Of a stretch of DNA of 64,000 bases, positions 16,526 to 25,471 are shown in pieces. Within the stretch, counting starts at the first letter, position 1; each line of letters opens with the position of its first letter. A program made the translations under genes and the position numbers. Source of the stretch: CAADGU01 sp964581605 (GTDB lineage Bacteria > Chloroflexota > Anaerolineae > Promineifilales > Promineifilaceae); contig CAZOPF010000010.1 in assembly GCA_964581605.1 (NCBI GenBank), positions 1 to 64,000 of the forward strand, given 5' to 3'. The notes under the pieces are model-generated. The model saw only the letters and a program-made list of their open reading frames with translations, was not told where the DNA came from and ran no database searches.

Positions 16526-18787
16526 TCACCTCTTACGCGCCTGTTGTAAGCTGGCAACGGCCGTAAACAGCACCACAAACCCACACAAAACAGCCCATCG
16601 CGCCAACAAATGGGCGGCGGAAAAATCATAAGCCGCGTCTGGCTGGTAACCGCTGCCCAAAGCCCCGGCCAGCAAACCGTTCAAATCGGCCGTCGTGCCC
16701 ACCCCTTCCAATGCCCAACGGCTGAAGGTGACGGCGGACAACGTGTCGGCCCACGCCGCCTCTTTGAAAAACAGCCCGGCAAACATTACCTGAATGAGCA
16801 AGAGGACGAACATGACGGCCGTTGCCGCGTCCACCGTTTTCATGCTCGCCGACAGAAACAGCCCCAAGGCCAGCCCGGCCATCAGCGCCAGTTCCAACGT
16901 GATAAACCATTCCAGCCAGGCCGGCCCTACGACGCCGCTCTGGGGAAAGGTGATGCGAAAGCTGATGATGAACAGCAGGCTGCCCATTTGAAACGCGCCA
17001 ATGGCCGCCAGCGCCAGCAATTTGGAGAGGACGTAAGCGGTGGCGTTCAGGCCGTAGCGGCGTTCACGGCCGTAAATATCCTGCTCCTTTACAATCTCCT
17101 TCGTCGCATTGAGAATGCCCAACCAGACGGCGGCGCAAGCCATGATGAACAGCACCGTCTGGGCATTTTCCGCCCCTTTCGCCTGGAAGGTGTCGGGTTT
17201 GGCGACGGCCCAAAGCAGAGCGGCCACCAGCAGCCCCTGGCCCAACATCACCGTGAAGTTCATTCGGTCGCGGCGAATGAGTTTGAAGTAACGGCCGGTG
17301 AGAACGCCCAACTGCCGCCGGAAACGCTGGCGACTGGCTACATCTAGCTGGAAGAGGCGGCGGGCCGGTTGGGGAGACGGCGTTTCTGTCTGGGTGACGG
17401 CCGTAGCTATCGCTTCGATGGATGTGGCCGTATCCCGCAGCCGCCGCGATTCCACAAATTGAAAATGGTCTCTGGAGGTTTGAAAGCGATGCACCAGATC
17501 ATGCACATCGGGGGCGGCCGTTGCCCCATTTTCCCCATTGGCAGAAGCAGATAGTTCTGGCGGCTGATACTGCCCCACCTGCCGGTAAATTTCGGCAAAA
17601 CGATTAACGCCAAAAAAGGTTAACGCCTGCTTTGGCGGGCCAAAATAAGCGACGTAACCGCCGGGAGCCAGGAAGGCCACGTATTTACAGGCAGTCACAT
17701 TCTCCGTCGCATGGGTCACTAAAATGATGGTACGCGGGTCGGCCGGATCTGTGGCCCAGCGGCGCAGCAGTTCCATCATCGCCAGGTCTAAGCCGGGGTC
17801 TAAGCCAGAGGTCGGTTCATCCAGAAAAAGCAGGCGGGGTTGGGCCAGCAGTTCCAGGGCAATGTTTACCCGTTTGCGCTGGCCGCCGCTCAACTGGCGG
17901 ATCAATTTGCCCCGGTGCGGCCACAATTCCACCGTCTGCAAAGTCTCCTCGATGTAGGCCAGCCGCTCTTCCCGGCTCAAATCGGGCGAAAGGCGGAAGC
18001 GGGCGACGTAATCCAGTGCTTCCAGCGGCGTCAGCTCCCGGTGGACAATATCATCCTGGGGCACATAGCCGACGACGGTGTGCATGGCGGCAAACCGTTG
18101 TGCCTGGCCATTTTCGATGAACGGCCGTCCACTGACAAACACCGTGCCCTGCTGCGCCACCTCCAGCCCCAATAATGCCTTCATCAAGGTCGTTTTGCCC
18201 GCACCGCTGCCGCCCACCAGTGCCGTAAATTCGCCCGGCCGGAAGGAAAGGGGCGTGCTTTCCAGGTTCAAAATCGGCATCGGTTTACCTGTACCGGCGT
18301 GTTTCACGGTGCGTACCAGCTTTTGCGTGTCCAGGCGCAGGTGGGCTGGTTCAAAATGGGAAGATGGCGACTGCTCGGCCCCAGACAGGCGAAAGGCGTA
18401 GGGGGCGATCCAGAGGGTATCGGCCGTTGGCTGGATGGGCTGCCCGGCCGGGCCATGGGGCACTTGCTGGTAGTTGATGAAGGTGCCTCTGGCGCTGGTC
18501 TCGTCCACCACAAACCAGGCGTTGGCTTCGGCTCGCCACTCCAGCCGGGCATGGCGTTCGGAGACGGCCGGATGATTCAGCCGCACATCATTTTCCGAGC
18601 CGCGTCCAATGGTGAGGGGGGATTTGAGCAGGGCGAGCAGGTTGGCGGGCGTGAAATCGGTGGGAGGCACGGCCGTTGCCTGCCATTCGCCCAGGTTCAC
18701 GCCACACGTTGGGCAAAATAGGGAGCCAACGGCCGTCACCGGTTGCCAGCAATTGAGACAGGTCAGGATCGCTACGGGCTGGGACAT
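16526..18787 (-). CDS. Zinc ribbon-FHA-ABC transporter (ABCG/ABC-2 type half transporter)
   Basis: A 753-residue fusion. Order: zinc ribbon (Cys10, 13, 25, 28); FHA domain (about 55-135, with IGRGSENDVRL and SERHARL, the phosphothreonine-binding face); ABC ATPase with Walker A GGSGAGKT (192-199), signature LSGGQRKRVNIALELL and Walker B LLFLDEPTSGLD; then an ABC-2 permease domain with about six helices (GQGLLVAALLWAV onward). Fused ATPase-permease in this order is the ABCG layout. FHA implies control by Ser/Thr phosphorylation; a kinase is encoded at 56230. Its start overlaps the upstream gene by 16 bases. Substrate unknown. Confidence 0.9.
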   Translation of the reverse strand: MSQPVAILTCLNCWQPVTAVGSLFCPTCGVNLGEWQATAVPPTDFTPANLLALLKSPLTIGRGSENDVRLNHPAVSERHARLEWRAEANAWFVVDETSARGTFINYQQVPHGPAGQPIQPTADTLWIAPYAFRLSGAEQSPSSHFEPAHLRLDTQKLVRTVKHAGTGKPMPILNLESTPLSFRPGEFTALVGGSGAGKTTLMKALLGLEVAQQGTVFVSGRPFIENGQAQRFAAMHTVVGYVPQDDIVHRELTPLEALDYVARFRLSPDLSREERLAYIEETLQTVELWPHRGKLIRQLSGGQRKRVNIALELLAQPRLLFLDEPTSGLDPGLDLAMMELLRRWATDPADPRTIILVTHATENVTACKYVAFLAPGGYVAYFGPPKQALTFFGVNRFAEIYRQVGQYQPPELSASANGENGATAAPDVHDLVHRFQTSRDHFQFVESRRLRDTATSIEAIATAVTQTETPSPQPARRLFQLDVASRQRFRRQLGVLTGRYFKLIRRDRMNFTVMLGQGLLVAALLWAVAKPDTFQAKGAENAQTVLFIMACAAVWLGILNATKEIVKEQDIYGRERRYGLNATAYVLSKLLALAAIGAFQMGSLLFIISFRITFPQSGVVGPAWLEWFITLELALMAGLALGLFLSASMKTVDAATAVMFVLLLIQVMFAGLFFKEAAWADTLSAVTFSRWALEGVGTTADLNGLLAGALGSGYQPDAAYDFSAAHLLARWAVLCGFVVLFTAVASLQQARKR

Positions 18788-21186
18788 GCCAGATCATTCA
18801 CCTCGTTGCCGTCAGCCACAATGGCTGAGGGCAGATCAGATTCACTATCACAGCGGACGGCATTCACCCCATCCATCAGACGCAAAAGGCCATTCACAGC
18901 CAGCGTATTGCCGCCGCGCAAAAAGAGGCCATCACGGGCAAAGCGAATGGTGACTTCCCCAATCACTACATCTGCCTGCGCCCCAATTTCCAGGCCGGGC
19001 CAATCACCGGCGTTAGCTTCTTGCAACTGTTGATTGGTGTCGCCGCCTTCGCTGTCGTCGTGCAGGGACGTGAAAATAATCGGTTGGCTGCCATCACCCC
19101 GTGCCTGCAAACCGCCGTTGATGATGAGACGGCCGTCCTCATCCGCCTTCACAATCACGCCCGGCTGGATTTGCAGCGTGGCCCCTTCGGCCACCGTCAG
19201 GCCGCCGCTGAGAATGCGTACCAGGGGTTGGTCACCATTGCTGACGGCCGTCCAGGTCTGATCCTTGTTGAGCGTGCCATCAGTAATCGCCAGGCCGTTG
19301 GTGGCGTTGTCTTGCAATTGCAGATTGTTGAAGGTTGGGTTGGCGTTGGGGGTGGCCCAGAGCGCGGCTGATTCACTATCGCGGATGATGACGTTTTGCA
19401 GGCGGGGCGTGGCGTCATTAAAGGCGACCGAGCCATAACGCACCAGGGCATTTTGTAGGATGGAACTCTCGTCAGCCTGGTCAAACACCAGCCCGTCCCA
19501 ACCGCGTGGGTCTTGTGGCCCCGTGTTCTTGTCCGTCACCCCGCCATATTCATCGTCTCTCAATGAGGTAAAGATGATGCGATCATCTTCGTTCTCGCCG
19601 CCGATGGCTTCCAATGTCCCTTCAATCGTTAATCTGCTCTCCGGTTCAAATTTGATCACCACGCCGGGTTCAATCACCAGGGTTGCTTCCGGCTCAACGG
19701 TGACATCGCCGCGAATGACACGCACGATTTGGGCTTCGTTCCCCAGCTTTGCCCAGGTGTAGCGTTCGCGCCCGGTGATGGCCGAGCCGCCCCGCACTTC
19801 CAGCGCATCCCCAGGCTCATTATTCAACAGCGTAATCTGGCTGAGTGTGGGGAAGGAATCGGCGTCGGCACTGAGGGGATACCAGGCGCTGTCAGCAATG
19901 GTGACGTTGCTGAGTTCCGGCGAACTGTTTTGCAGGGAAATAGCCCCTTGCCCATTGCCAGCATATTGCACCAGGGCGTTGCGTAAGAAGGATTGGCTGC
20001 TGCTGTCGGCAAAAGTCAGCCCGGCCCAGTCGCCCGGCTGGGGATCGCGCGCTTCCTTGTAAGTGACGCCACCCACTTCATCACGGCCGTCATACACCGA
20101 AGTAAAACGCACATCCTCTGCCTTAAGCAGGCCGCGCACCAGCAAGCCCGGCTGCTCCCCCTGCCCGCTGTACCAGAACTTCACATTGCTGCCCGGTTCA
20201 ATGGTCAGGGTACTGTTTTCGCCTATCGTTACCGGGCCAGAGAGGACGTAGGCAAAACCTTGATTGGGCCAGGTGATGTTTTGAGTGTCGGCCGTTTGCC
20301 CGCCGCGAATTTCAATGCCCTCAAATGGATTTTTGTCAAACTCCACCCCATCCAGAAGCAAGGGGATTTTGCTGCCATCACTGCTGATCGGGAACGCGCT
20401 GCTGCTGGCAATTTTCACGTCCAGCAAGGCGGGGGCACTGTTTTCCAGGTAGATGGCCCGGTCGCCCGCAAATTGCACCAGGGCGTGGGCAAGCATAGAG
20501 CTATCGTCTGCTTCCAAAAAGCGAATGCCCTGCCAGCTGCCGGGTTCGCCGGTTTCGGCCGTTAACGTCACCGGCTCTTTTTCTGTACCGCAAATGTAAA
20601 GCGCCCCTTGCACGTCAATACCCGCCCCTTCTTCAAATTCCAGACGCGCCCCAGGCTGCACCAGTAAGCGGCGGTTCTGAGGCACCACCAGGACGGTTTG
20701 AATGAGATATTCGGTGTTGGCGGTAAAGGAGGTGTCTTCTTCCAGTTCACCGCCCAGGCCACGTTCAAATTTGGTGGGGGTGAATTCGGCGGCGTCCAGA
20801 TCATCGCAGGCCAGCGGCGGCGGTGGATCACCCATCCCCGGCACATTCAAGCCAGAGCGAATAACCAGCACAGCCAGGAGGATGAGTAGGGGAATGGCGA
20901 TCAGGTCAAAGAGGCCCCAGATAGCGCGCAGGTTGAGGAGTTGGAAGCGGCGGGTGGGTGACGGCCGTGCCGTACTCACCTTGTTGGAGTTTGACTTCTG
21001 CTTATCGGGAGCAGGCGGCGGTGGCGTGGAGGTGGATTGTGGGGGTGGAGGGGTGACGGCCCGAAGCGGCTCCGGGTTCGCCGTCACCATCGCCTGCCCG
21101 CGCAAATCACACCCACAATATGGGCAAAAGTTATGCTGGCCCACTAACTCTCGTTTACAGTTGGGACAGCTTGCTTGTTCTGACAT
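18772..21186 (-). CDS. Zinc ribbon membrane protein with large right-handed beta-helix ectodomain
   Basis: The 804-residue protein carries a zinc ribbon (Cys7, 10, 21, 24), a Pro/Ser-rich linker, one membrane helix (LIAIPLLILLAVLVIRSGL) and about 690 residues of repeats. Each long repeat has the shape 'V..GATL.IEPGV.IKFE..S.L.I.G.L.A.G.....I.FTS..DDE.GG', then 'W.GL.F...S.L.NALVRYG'. This is typical of right-handed parallel beta-helices in adhesins and polysaccharide-binding proteins. Four such blocks are visible. The beta-helix faces outside and the ribbon inside. Its 3' end overlaps the ABC transporter gene, so the two are translationally linked. Confidence 0.85.
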   Translation of the reverse strand: MSEQASCPNCKRELVGQHNFCPYCGCDLRGQAMVTANPEPLRAVTPPPPQSTSTPPPPAPDKQKSNSNKVSTARPSPTRRFQLLNLRAIWGLFDLIAIPLLILLAVLVIRSGLNVPGMGDPPPPLACDDLDAAEFTPTKFERGLGGELEEDTSFTANTEYLIQTVLVVPQNRRLLVQPGARLEFEEGAGIDVQGALYICGTEKEPVTLTAETGEPGSWQGIRFLEADDSSMLAHALVQFAGDRAIYLENSAPALLDVKIASSSAFPISSDGSKIPLLLDGVEFDKNPFEGIEIRGGQTADTQNITWPNQGFAYVLSGPVTIGENSTLTIEPGSNVKFWYSGQGEQPGLLVRGLLKAEDVRFTSVYDGRDEVGGVTYKEARDPQPGDWAGLTFADSSSQSFLRNALVQYAGNGQGAISLQNSSPELSNVTIADSAWYPLSADADSFPTLSQITLLNNEPGDALEVRGGSAITGRERYTWAKLGNEAQIVRVIRGDVTVEPEATLVIEPGVVIKFEPESRLTIEGTLEAIGGENEDDRIIFTSLRDDEYGGVTDKNTGPQDPRGWDGLVFDQADESSILQNALVRYGSVAFNDATPRLQNVIIRDSESAALWATPNANPTFNNLQLQDNATNGLAITDGTLNKDQTWTAVSNGDQPLVRILSGGLTVAEGATLQIQPGVIVKADEDGRLIINGGLQARGDGSQPIIFTSLHDDSEGGDTNQQLQEANAGDWPGLEIGAQADVVIGEVTIRFARDGLFLRGGNTLAVNGLLRLMDGVNAVRCDSESDLPSAIVADGNEVNDLACPSP

Positions 21187-21206
21187 CTTTTCCTCTTGGA
21201 TAAGAC

Positions 21207-21533
21207 TTATTTTTCATCCTTCTCAGCTTCCTCATAAGGAATTTCATGGGTGTAGCCATCGGAATCAGCAAAATAAACCCCTTTTCTATCACGCATAACA
21301 CCCCCATTAAGCTCGGCGGCCTGCCTCCCTTCCTTTGTTTTTTGGAAGTCAGCAACAGCCCCACGCCGCTGTTCAATAGGGAGGTGGCTGATGTCTATGA
21401 TTGTGCCTTTGGCTTCGGTGGATAGAGGTGGAACACCACGGATAGATTGTATGCCTGTATCGCCAAGCTGTTGTTTACTGTCGGGCTGCGGTTTGGTTTC
21501 GTTGCCCTCTATTGACTTGTTCCAATCGTTCAT
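21207..21533 (-). CDS. Hydrophilic protein, unknown (108 aa)
   Basis: A charged product with no membrane segment; the second half contains IEQRRGAVADFQKTKEGRQAAELNGG split by polar turns, and ends in EEAEKDEK. Its ATG overlaps the stop of the upstream zinc-ribbon gene as ATGA, indicating coupled translation. It resembles the 15207-15557 product in size, polarity and place beside a ribbon gene, though I cannot align them convincingly. Function unknown. Confidence 0.65.
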   Translation of the reverse strand: MNDWNKSIEGNETKPQPDSKQQLGDTGIQSIRGVPPLSTEAKGTIIDISHLPIEQRRGAVADFQKTKEGRQAAELNGGVMRDRKGVYFADSDGYTHEIPYEEAEKDEK

Positions 21534-22009
21534 GAGATACGCTCCTTTTGTTCTAACAGCACGGCCGTCCGCCGCGTATTCTCCTCAATATCCAGCAGCA
21601 CGGAGATGCTTTCCCCAATGACCCGCCAGAAGATGTACAAAATCCCGGCCCAAATGAGCGAACCAACCAGTACGCCCAGGGCCGTAAAAAAGGAATCGGT
21701 GAGGCCAACTAAAAAGCCGCCAATGCCACCCAGGGCCGTCAGGCCGGCAAAGATGTACGCCAGCAGCCGGCAGAAAGAGGCAATGCCGCGCAGGGCGGCG
21801 AATTTGTGTTCGATGCGTACAGGGGGGTGAGCAGCGGCCGTGCCCGAAGTCTGTATACCTGATGCGGCCTTATACCCTTCCGGGCTGGGTGGCCTGTCGG
21901 GAACAGACGGCCGTTCCAGCTTGCTGCCACACTGCTTACAAAAATTCACCGTCCCCACATTCTCCGCCCCACAATTCTGACATTGAATCGCATTCACTGA
22001 ATCCTCCAT
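21530..22009 (-). CDS. Small zinc-ribbon membrane protein
   Basis: From the second in-frame ATG (MEDSVNAIQC) the product is 159 residues. It has a zinc ribbon CQNC...CKQC, a proline-rich linker, two hydrophobic segments (ICSFCRLLAY-type region into FAGLTALGGIGGFLVGL, and LGVLVGSLIWAGILYIFW) and a charged C-terminal helix (LLDIEENTRRTAVLLEQKE). With an N-terminal cytoplasmic ribbon and two helices, both ends would be inside. It is divergent from, and nearly touches, the TumA-like gene. Confidence 0.75.
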   Translation of the reverse strand: MEDSVNAIQCQNCGAENVGTVNFCKQCGSKLERPSVPDRPPSPEGYKAASGIQTSGTAAAHPPVRIEHKFAALRGIASFCRLLAYIFAGLTALGGIGGFLVGLTDSFFTALGVLVGSLIWAGILYIFWRVIGESISVLLDIEENTRRTAVLLEQKERIS

Positions 22010-22029
22010 GATTGGCAGCAATTACCGAA

Positions 22030-22058
22030 TTGCCTACCCTATAGGCCATCGCTATACT
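22030..22058 (+). promoter_or_regulatory. Promoter of the TumE-type toxin-antitoxin pair
   Basis: TTGCCT and TATACT are separated by exactly 17 bases. The first ATG of the antitoxin gene follows the -10 box by only 6 bases and no ribosome binding site is present, so the transcript would be leaderless or nearly so. Confidence 0.5.
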
Positions 22059-22064
22059 AATGTC

Positions 22065-22346
22065 ATGGTACCAATGCTTGAAAACGTCGCTCAAGAATTG
22101 AACATCCCGCCGGAAACACTGTGGCGCGAAAGCCTGGAAGCGTATATCGCCCGTGAATCACGGTTGATTGAATTGGATACGGCCGACTTTCAAGACCGAT
22201 ATAACGTAACCTCGCCAGAACAACTGAAAGCCAAAATTGAATCCGGCGACATTTACAGCCATCCCGCCTGGGAAGAGCTGATCGAGTGGGAAAACCTGCT
22301 TGCGTATCAGGAGCGCCTGGAAAAGTTGCAGGCGTCGCTGGAATAG
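22065..22346 (+). CDS. Probable antitoxin partner of TumE
   Basis: The 93-residue product (start MVPMLENVAQELNIPPETLWRE) has an N-terminal helical part resembling small DNA-binding antitoxins and an acidic C-terminal helix (WEELIEWENLLAYQERLEKLQ) that could wrap a toxin. It ends one base before the next gene. I chose this ATG because a well-spaced promoter lies immediately upstream; an earlier ATG would overlap the divergent ribbon gene. The assignment rests on its partner and size; the family itself is not one I can name with certainty. Confidence 0.65.
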   Translation: MVPMLENVAQELNIPPETLWRESLEAYIARESRLIELDTADFQDRYNVTSPEQLKAKIESGDIYSHPAWEELIEWENLLAYQERLEKLQASLE

Positions 22347-22347
22347 T

Positions 22348-22713
22348 ATGTATGTTTCCCTGGAACGCATTGCTCTTGATGAATTCGGTGACGTGGTTGT
22401 AGCCACTCAACAGCTTGGCCGACGAGCCAACGTGCCCCTCAAGTTGCGACTGCTTATTCGGGATAATACATTCGTGGATGTGTGGTTGAGTCCGGATGGT
22501 GGGCGTTACGCTTATCACTGGGAGCAACGAGCCAAACGGGGAGTAATTCACCGTCACGATAACGCGCCTGATCATCCTCATATCACGACCCATCCCAAAC
22601 ATTTCCACAATGGTAACGAGGGTAACGTGGAAGCCAGTCATATTCCTGATGATCCTCCAGAAGCACTTCGTTGCTTTCTCGCCTTTGTTCGTGACCATAT
22701 CCAGCCAGATTAA
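22348..22713 (+). CDS. TumE-family (DUF6516) toxin
   Basis: The 121-residue product carries the family features: LKLRLLIRDNTFVDVWLS, then YAYHWEQ, then HRHDNAPDHPH and HPKHFHNG, ending in a hydrophobic helix. TumE proteins are type II toxins. The start is the ATG one base after the antitoxin stop. The pair is on the plus strand between two minus-strand genes of the zinc-ribbon cluster, has no ACGGCCGT site, and its end lies two bases from the end of the HerA gene, all consistent with later insertion. Confidence 0.75.
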   Translation: MYVSLERIALDEFGDVVVATQQLGRRANVPLKLRLLIRDNTFVDVWLSPDGGRYAYHWEQRAKRGVIHRHDNAPDHPHITTHPKHFHNGNEGNVEASHIPDDPPEALRCFLAFVRDHIQPD

Positions 22714-22715
22714 CC

Positions 22716-25412
22716 TCAAATCCGTTCAAACGCTTTTTCAAATTCCTGGCGCATGTGGGCGGTGAAGGGGAAATCTATTTCGTGGGCCAGGTAGCAGTAG
22801 GCGGCGTCTATATGGGGGTGGCCGGATTGCCGGGCGGCCGTACCACACACCTTTGCCACCCCCAGCCAGTTCTCCGGCCAATCTTCGGCCGACGGCCGTG
22901 CCTCAAACCCCTTCAGCGCCGCCACAAATTGCTCGTGTAACTCCGGCTCCCGCGTCTGCGGCTCAATTACTTCCACAAATTCACACGGGCTGCCGCAAAA
23001 ACGGCAGCCGTCAAAGGGCAGGTGGGCCGTGAGATGTTGGGCGGTAAACGGCCGCATCGCTTCCCGCACCGCCTCATCCGTTGGCAGGCTATCAAACCCG
23101 GCCGTATCCTTGTAAAGCGGCACCTGCATAAAGGTCGCCTTCTCCATACCCGTCAGGAAAACGGCCGCTTCCCCCACCCCCAGCTTGCCCAAATAATCCT
23201 GCTGCGCCCTATCCATAATCAAGGCGCGGCCAATCGCTTCCCGGTCTTTGGCGTCGCGTAACTGGTGAGCAATTTGCAGATTGGTATTGCGCACGGCGTC
23301 TGGCAGCAGTTTTTCTGGGCTTTGGTCGGCGATGAGGATACCCTCACCATAGGCCCGCACCTCCGTCAGCAAATCGGCAAACGCCTGCACCGCCTGCCCT
23401 TTAGTGTCGGCAGCCACTTCGGACGGGCCGGTAGACTTGACATTGCCCATCACGTTGTGGGCTTCTTCGACAACGGTCACATGCTGCAAGGTGTGGCCGG
23501 GATGCTGCTCCCGATATTCACGCAGCAGCATTAACAAGAACATGATGGTCAAGGCTTTGTCGTCAGCGTTGAGGTCGTTCAGTTCCAGGATGCACGGCCG
23601 TGCCAGCAACACCTCCAGCGGATACGAACGCTGCACACCAAACATGCGTCCCTTGCTGCCGCGCAGCAGCCCGCCAATCCGACCGCCAACCGCGGCGCGA
23701 ATGTTGTGAAATGTCTCCCCGGCATACCCACGCGACTCGGAGACTTTAACGGCCGTGTTAAACATATCTCGCATCGTGGGGTATGGTTTGTCCACCTGCC
23801 CGCCCCGATCTGTCAGTTGCCACCCCTTGTCCCGGTAAATCTGCTCCAGACTTTCGGCAATAATCGAAGGCAAAATGCCAAACTGCGGCAGTGCGCCATC
23901 AAAACAGGTTTGCAGCCGCCCCAGGTGCGCTTCCAGACGCACGCCAGCTAACAGTTCAAACGGATTCAGGCGGAACGGCGTTGTCGTTTCATCCCCCAGC
24001 GTAAAGACCAATAAATCGCCAAACCCGGGTTGCCCCAACAGCCCGCGATACTCCTTCTTGGCCGATTCAATCACCAGGAACGGAATCTTGTGCCTTCGCC
24101 ATAGCTGATCCAGCAGATACAACATCGTGTTGGTCTTGCCAGATCCGGTGAAGCCGGTGATCAGCCCATGCCGGGTGAGGGCCTTCAGCTTCACCGTCAC
24201 CGCCCCGCCGCGCCGGAACTCCCCCAGGTGCATCTCGTCGTCGGCTGCTGCTGGCTGGCGCGGGCCGGTTTCAAAATCAGGTGGGCGCTGTCGGACGGCA
24301 ATGCCCGGCACACCGCCGCGCACGCTGACAGGAAAACGAAAAGCGGCTGCCGCTCCCTGCGCCCCCACCAGGTAAGGGAACCGCTCCTTACCCGGCGTAG
24401 CCTGGGAAGGTCCCCAGGGCGAATGGACGAGGGTGGTGAAGGTGCGACGGGCGGCCGCCAGTTCAGCGTCATTTTGAGGTGCCATGACGCTGGCCTGGCT
24501 GGGGAGGGCACGTTCACGGCCGTCGTCGTGGCTGTGGTCAGTGCTGGCCGTGATAGCCGCCCCCACCGAGCGGGCCACCGTCCAGGCGGTGTTTGCGTCT
24601 GTGCTGGCTATCTGCGCCGCCAGGATAAACGGCTCATCTAACGATTTACGGTATGCGCCATAGATGCGCCCTACCAATTCCGCGCCGGGGTCGCGCAGGC
24701 GGCGGGCGCTGGCTTCAGATAACACCCGCCGTTCCAGGTCCGCTACCGATTCGGCAATGTGGGCGGCAGTGAACAAAGCTTCCATTTCGTCATCGCTCAG
24801 GTCGGTCGGTTCCACATAGAGGCTGAGGACGGCCGGCGCTGGCTGGCGTAACAAACTCTCAAATGGCTCTAAGAAGGGAGTGGCCGGCCCCCAAAAGGGA
24901 TAAATGACATAGGCCTCTTGCTGCACCGTTAGCAGGGGCACGATGGCCTCCTGTTGGCGCACTTCCACAATGACGGAAGGGCCGCTGAAGGGAAAGAGAA
25001 AGTGGCGCAAATTGGGTTGGCTGCCATTGTCTGCTGCCAGGGGGATAGCCGGGAAGCCAAAGGTGGACAGGTGGACAGCCAGGTCAGCCGCAATCTGGGC
25101 AGCCACTTCCTGCGCCCTGCTTTTAGCGGCCGTTACCCGCCCTACCAACGCTATATCAACGCGCCCCAACGCTGGCTGGCAAAGGTAACGCAAGGCAAAG
25201 GCAGAGCGCCGCCATTTACGCAAACCGGCCACAAAGCGGATGAGACGGCCGTACACCTCCGCCAATTGTTCTGACGGCCGTTCTGCCAGCAGCGTGTGAT
25301 CCGCCAAAAAATCAGGCAGGTAAGGAATGTGATAGCCAAATAGGGCGTTTTCTTGGGCCGTGTCGGGTGCAGGGATGGTGTGGATGGACGGCCGTTGCAG
25401 TTGTGCGGCCAT
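22716..25412 (-). CDS. HerA/DUF87-type hexameric ATPase
   Basis: The 898-residue protein is a FtsK/HerA-superfamily ATPase. Walker A is GFTGSGKT (420-427), followed by FLVIESAKKEYRGL; Walker B is VTVVEEAHNV (near 645-653), and DQSPEKLLPDAVRNTN is the usual HerA segment with a sensor and arginine region. Residues 1-400 form a large N-terminal domain without a recognised motif, and a CxxC...C cluster (CRFCGSPC) lies near 815. HerA-like pumps translocate DNA or protein; with no nurA gene beside it and membrane proteins all round, a transport or assembly motor is more likely than DNA-end resection. Role uncertain. Confidence 0.88.
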   Translation of the reverse strand: MAAQLQRPSIHTIPAPDTAQENALFGYHIPYLPDFLADHTLLAERPSEQLAEVYGRLIRFVAGLRKWRRSAFALRYLCQPALGRVDIALVGRVTAAKSRAQEVAAQIAADLAVHLSTFGFPAIPLAADNGSQPNLRHFLFPFSGPSVIVEVRQQEAIVPLLTVQQEAYVIYPFWGPATPFLEPFESLLRQPAPAVLSLYVEPTDLSDDEMEALFTAAHIAESVADLERRVLSEASARRLRDPGAELVGRIYGAYRKSLDEPFILAAQIASTDANTAWTVARSVGAAITASTDHSHDDGRERALPSQASVMAPQNDAELAAARRTFTTLVHSPWGPSQATPGKERFPYLVGAQGAAAAFRFPVSVRGGVPGIAVRQRPPDFETGPRQPAAADDEMHLGEFRRGGAVTVKLKALTRHGLITGFTGSGKTNTMLYLLDQLWRRHKIPFLVIESAKKEYRGLLGQPGFGDLLVFTLGDETTTPFRLNPFELLAGVRLEAHLGRLQTCFDGALPQFGILPSIIAESLEQIYRDKGWQLTDRGGQVDKPYPTMRDMFNTAVKVSESRGYAGETFHNIRAAVGGRIGGLLRGSKGRMFGVQRSYPLEVLLARPCILELNDLNADDKALTIMFLLMLLREYREQHPGHTLQHVTVVEEAHNVMGNVKSTGPSEVAADTKGQAVQAFADLLTEVRAYGEGILIADQSPEKLLPDAVRNTNLQIAHQLRDAKDREAIGRALIMDRAQQDYLGKLGVGEAAVFLTGMEKATFMQVPLYKDTAGFDSLPTDEAVREAMRPFTAQHLTAHLPFDGCRFCGSPCEFVEVIEPQTREPELHEQFVAALKGFEARPSAEDWPENWLGVAKVCGTAARQSGHPHIDAAYCYLAHEIDFPFTAHMRQEFEKAFERI

Positions 25413-25440
25413 ATACCAACCTTTGTTGATCCGCAGTTTG

Positions 25441-25468
25441 TAATCCGAAGTCCGTAGACCGATTACTG
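25441..25468. repeat. Heptamer array TAATCCG
   Basis: Four 7-base units (TAATCCG, AAGTCCG, TAGACCG, ATTACTG) lie between the HerA gene and the upstream ribbon gene. They are related to the GTAATCG family at 40071-40125. Confidence 0.5.
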
Positions 25469-25471
25469 AAA

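Noticed and set aside
22716..25412. HerA-NurA DNA-end resection pair or a HerA-based defence system
   Set aside because: No nurA, Sir2 or nuclease partner lies beside the ATPase; neighbours are membrane proteins, so that reading is not supported.
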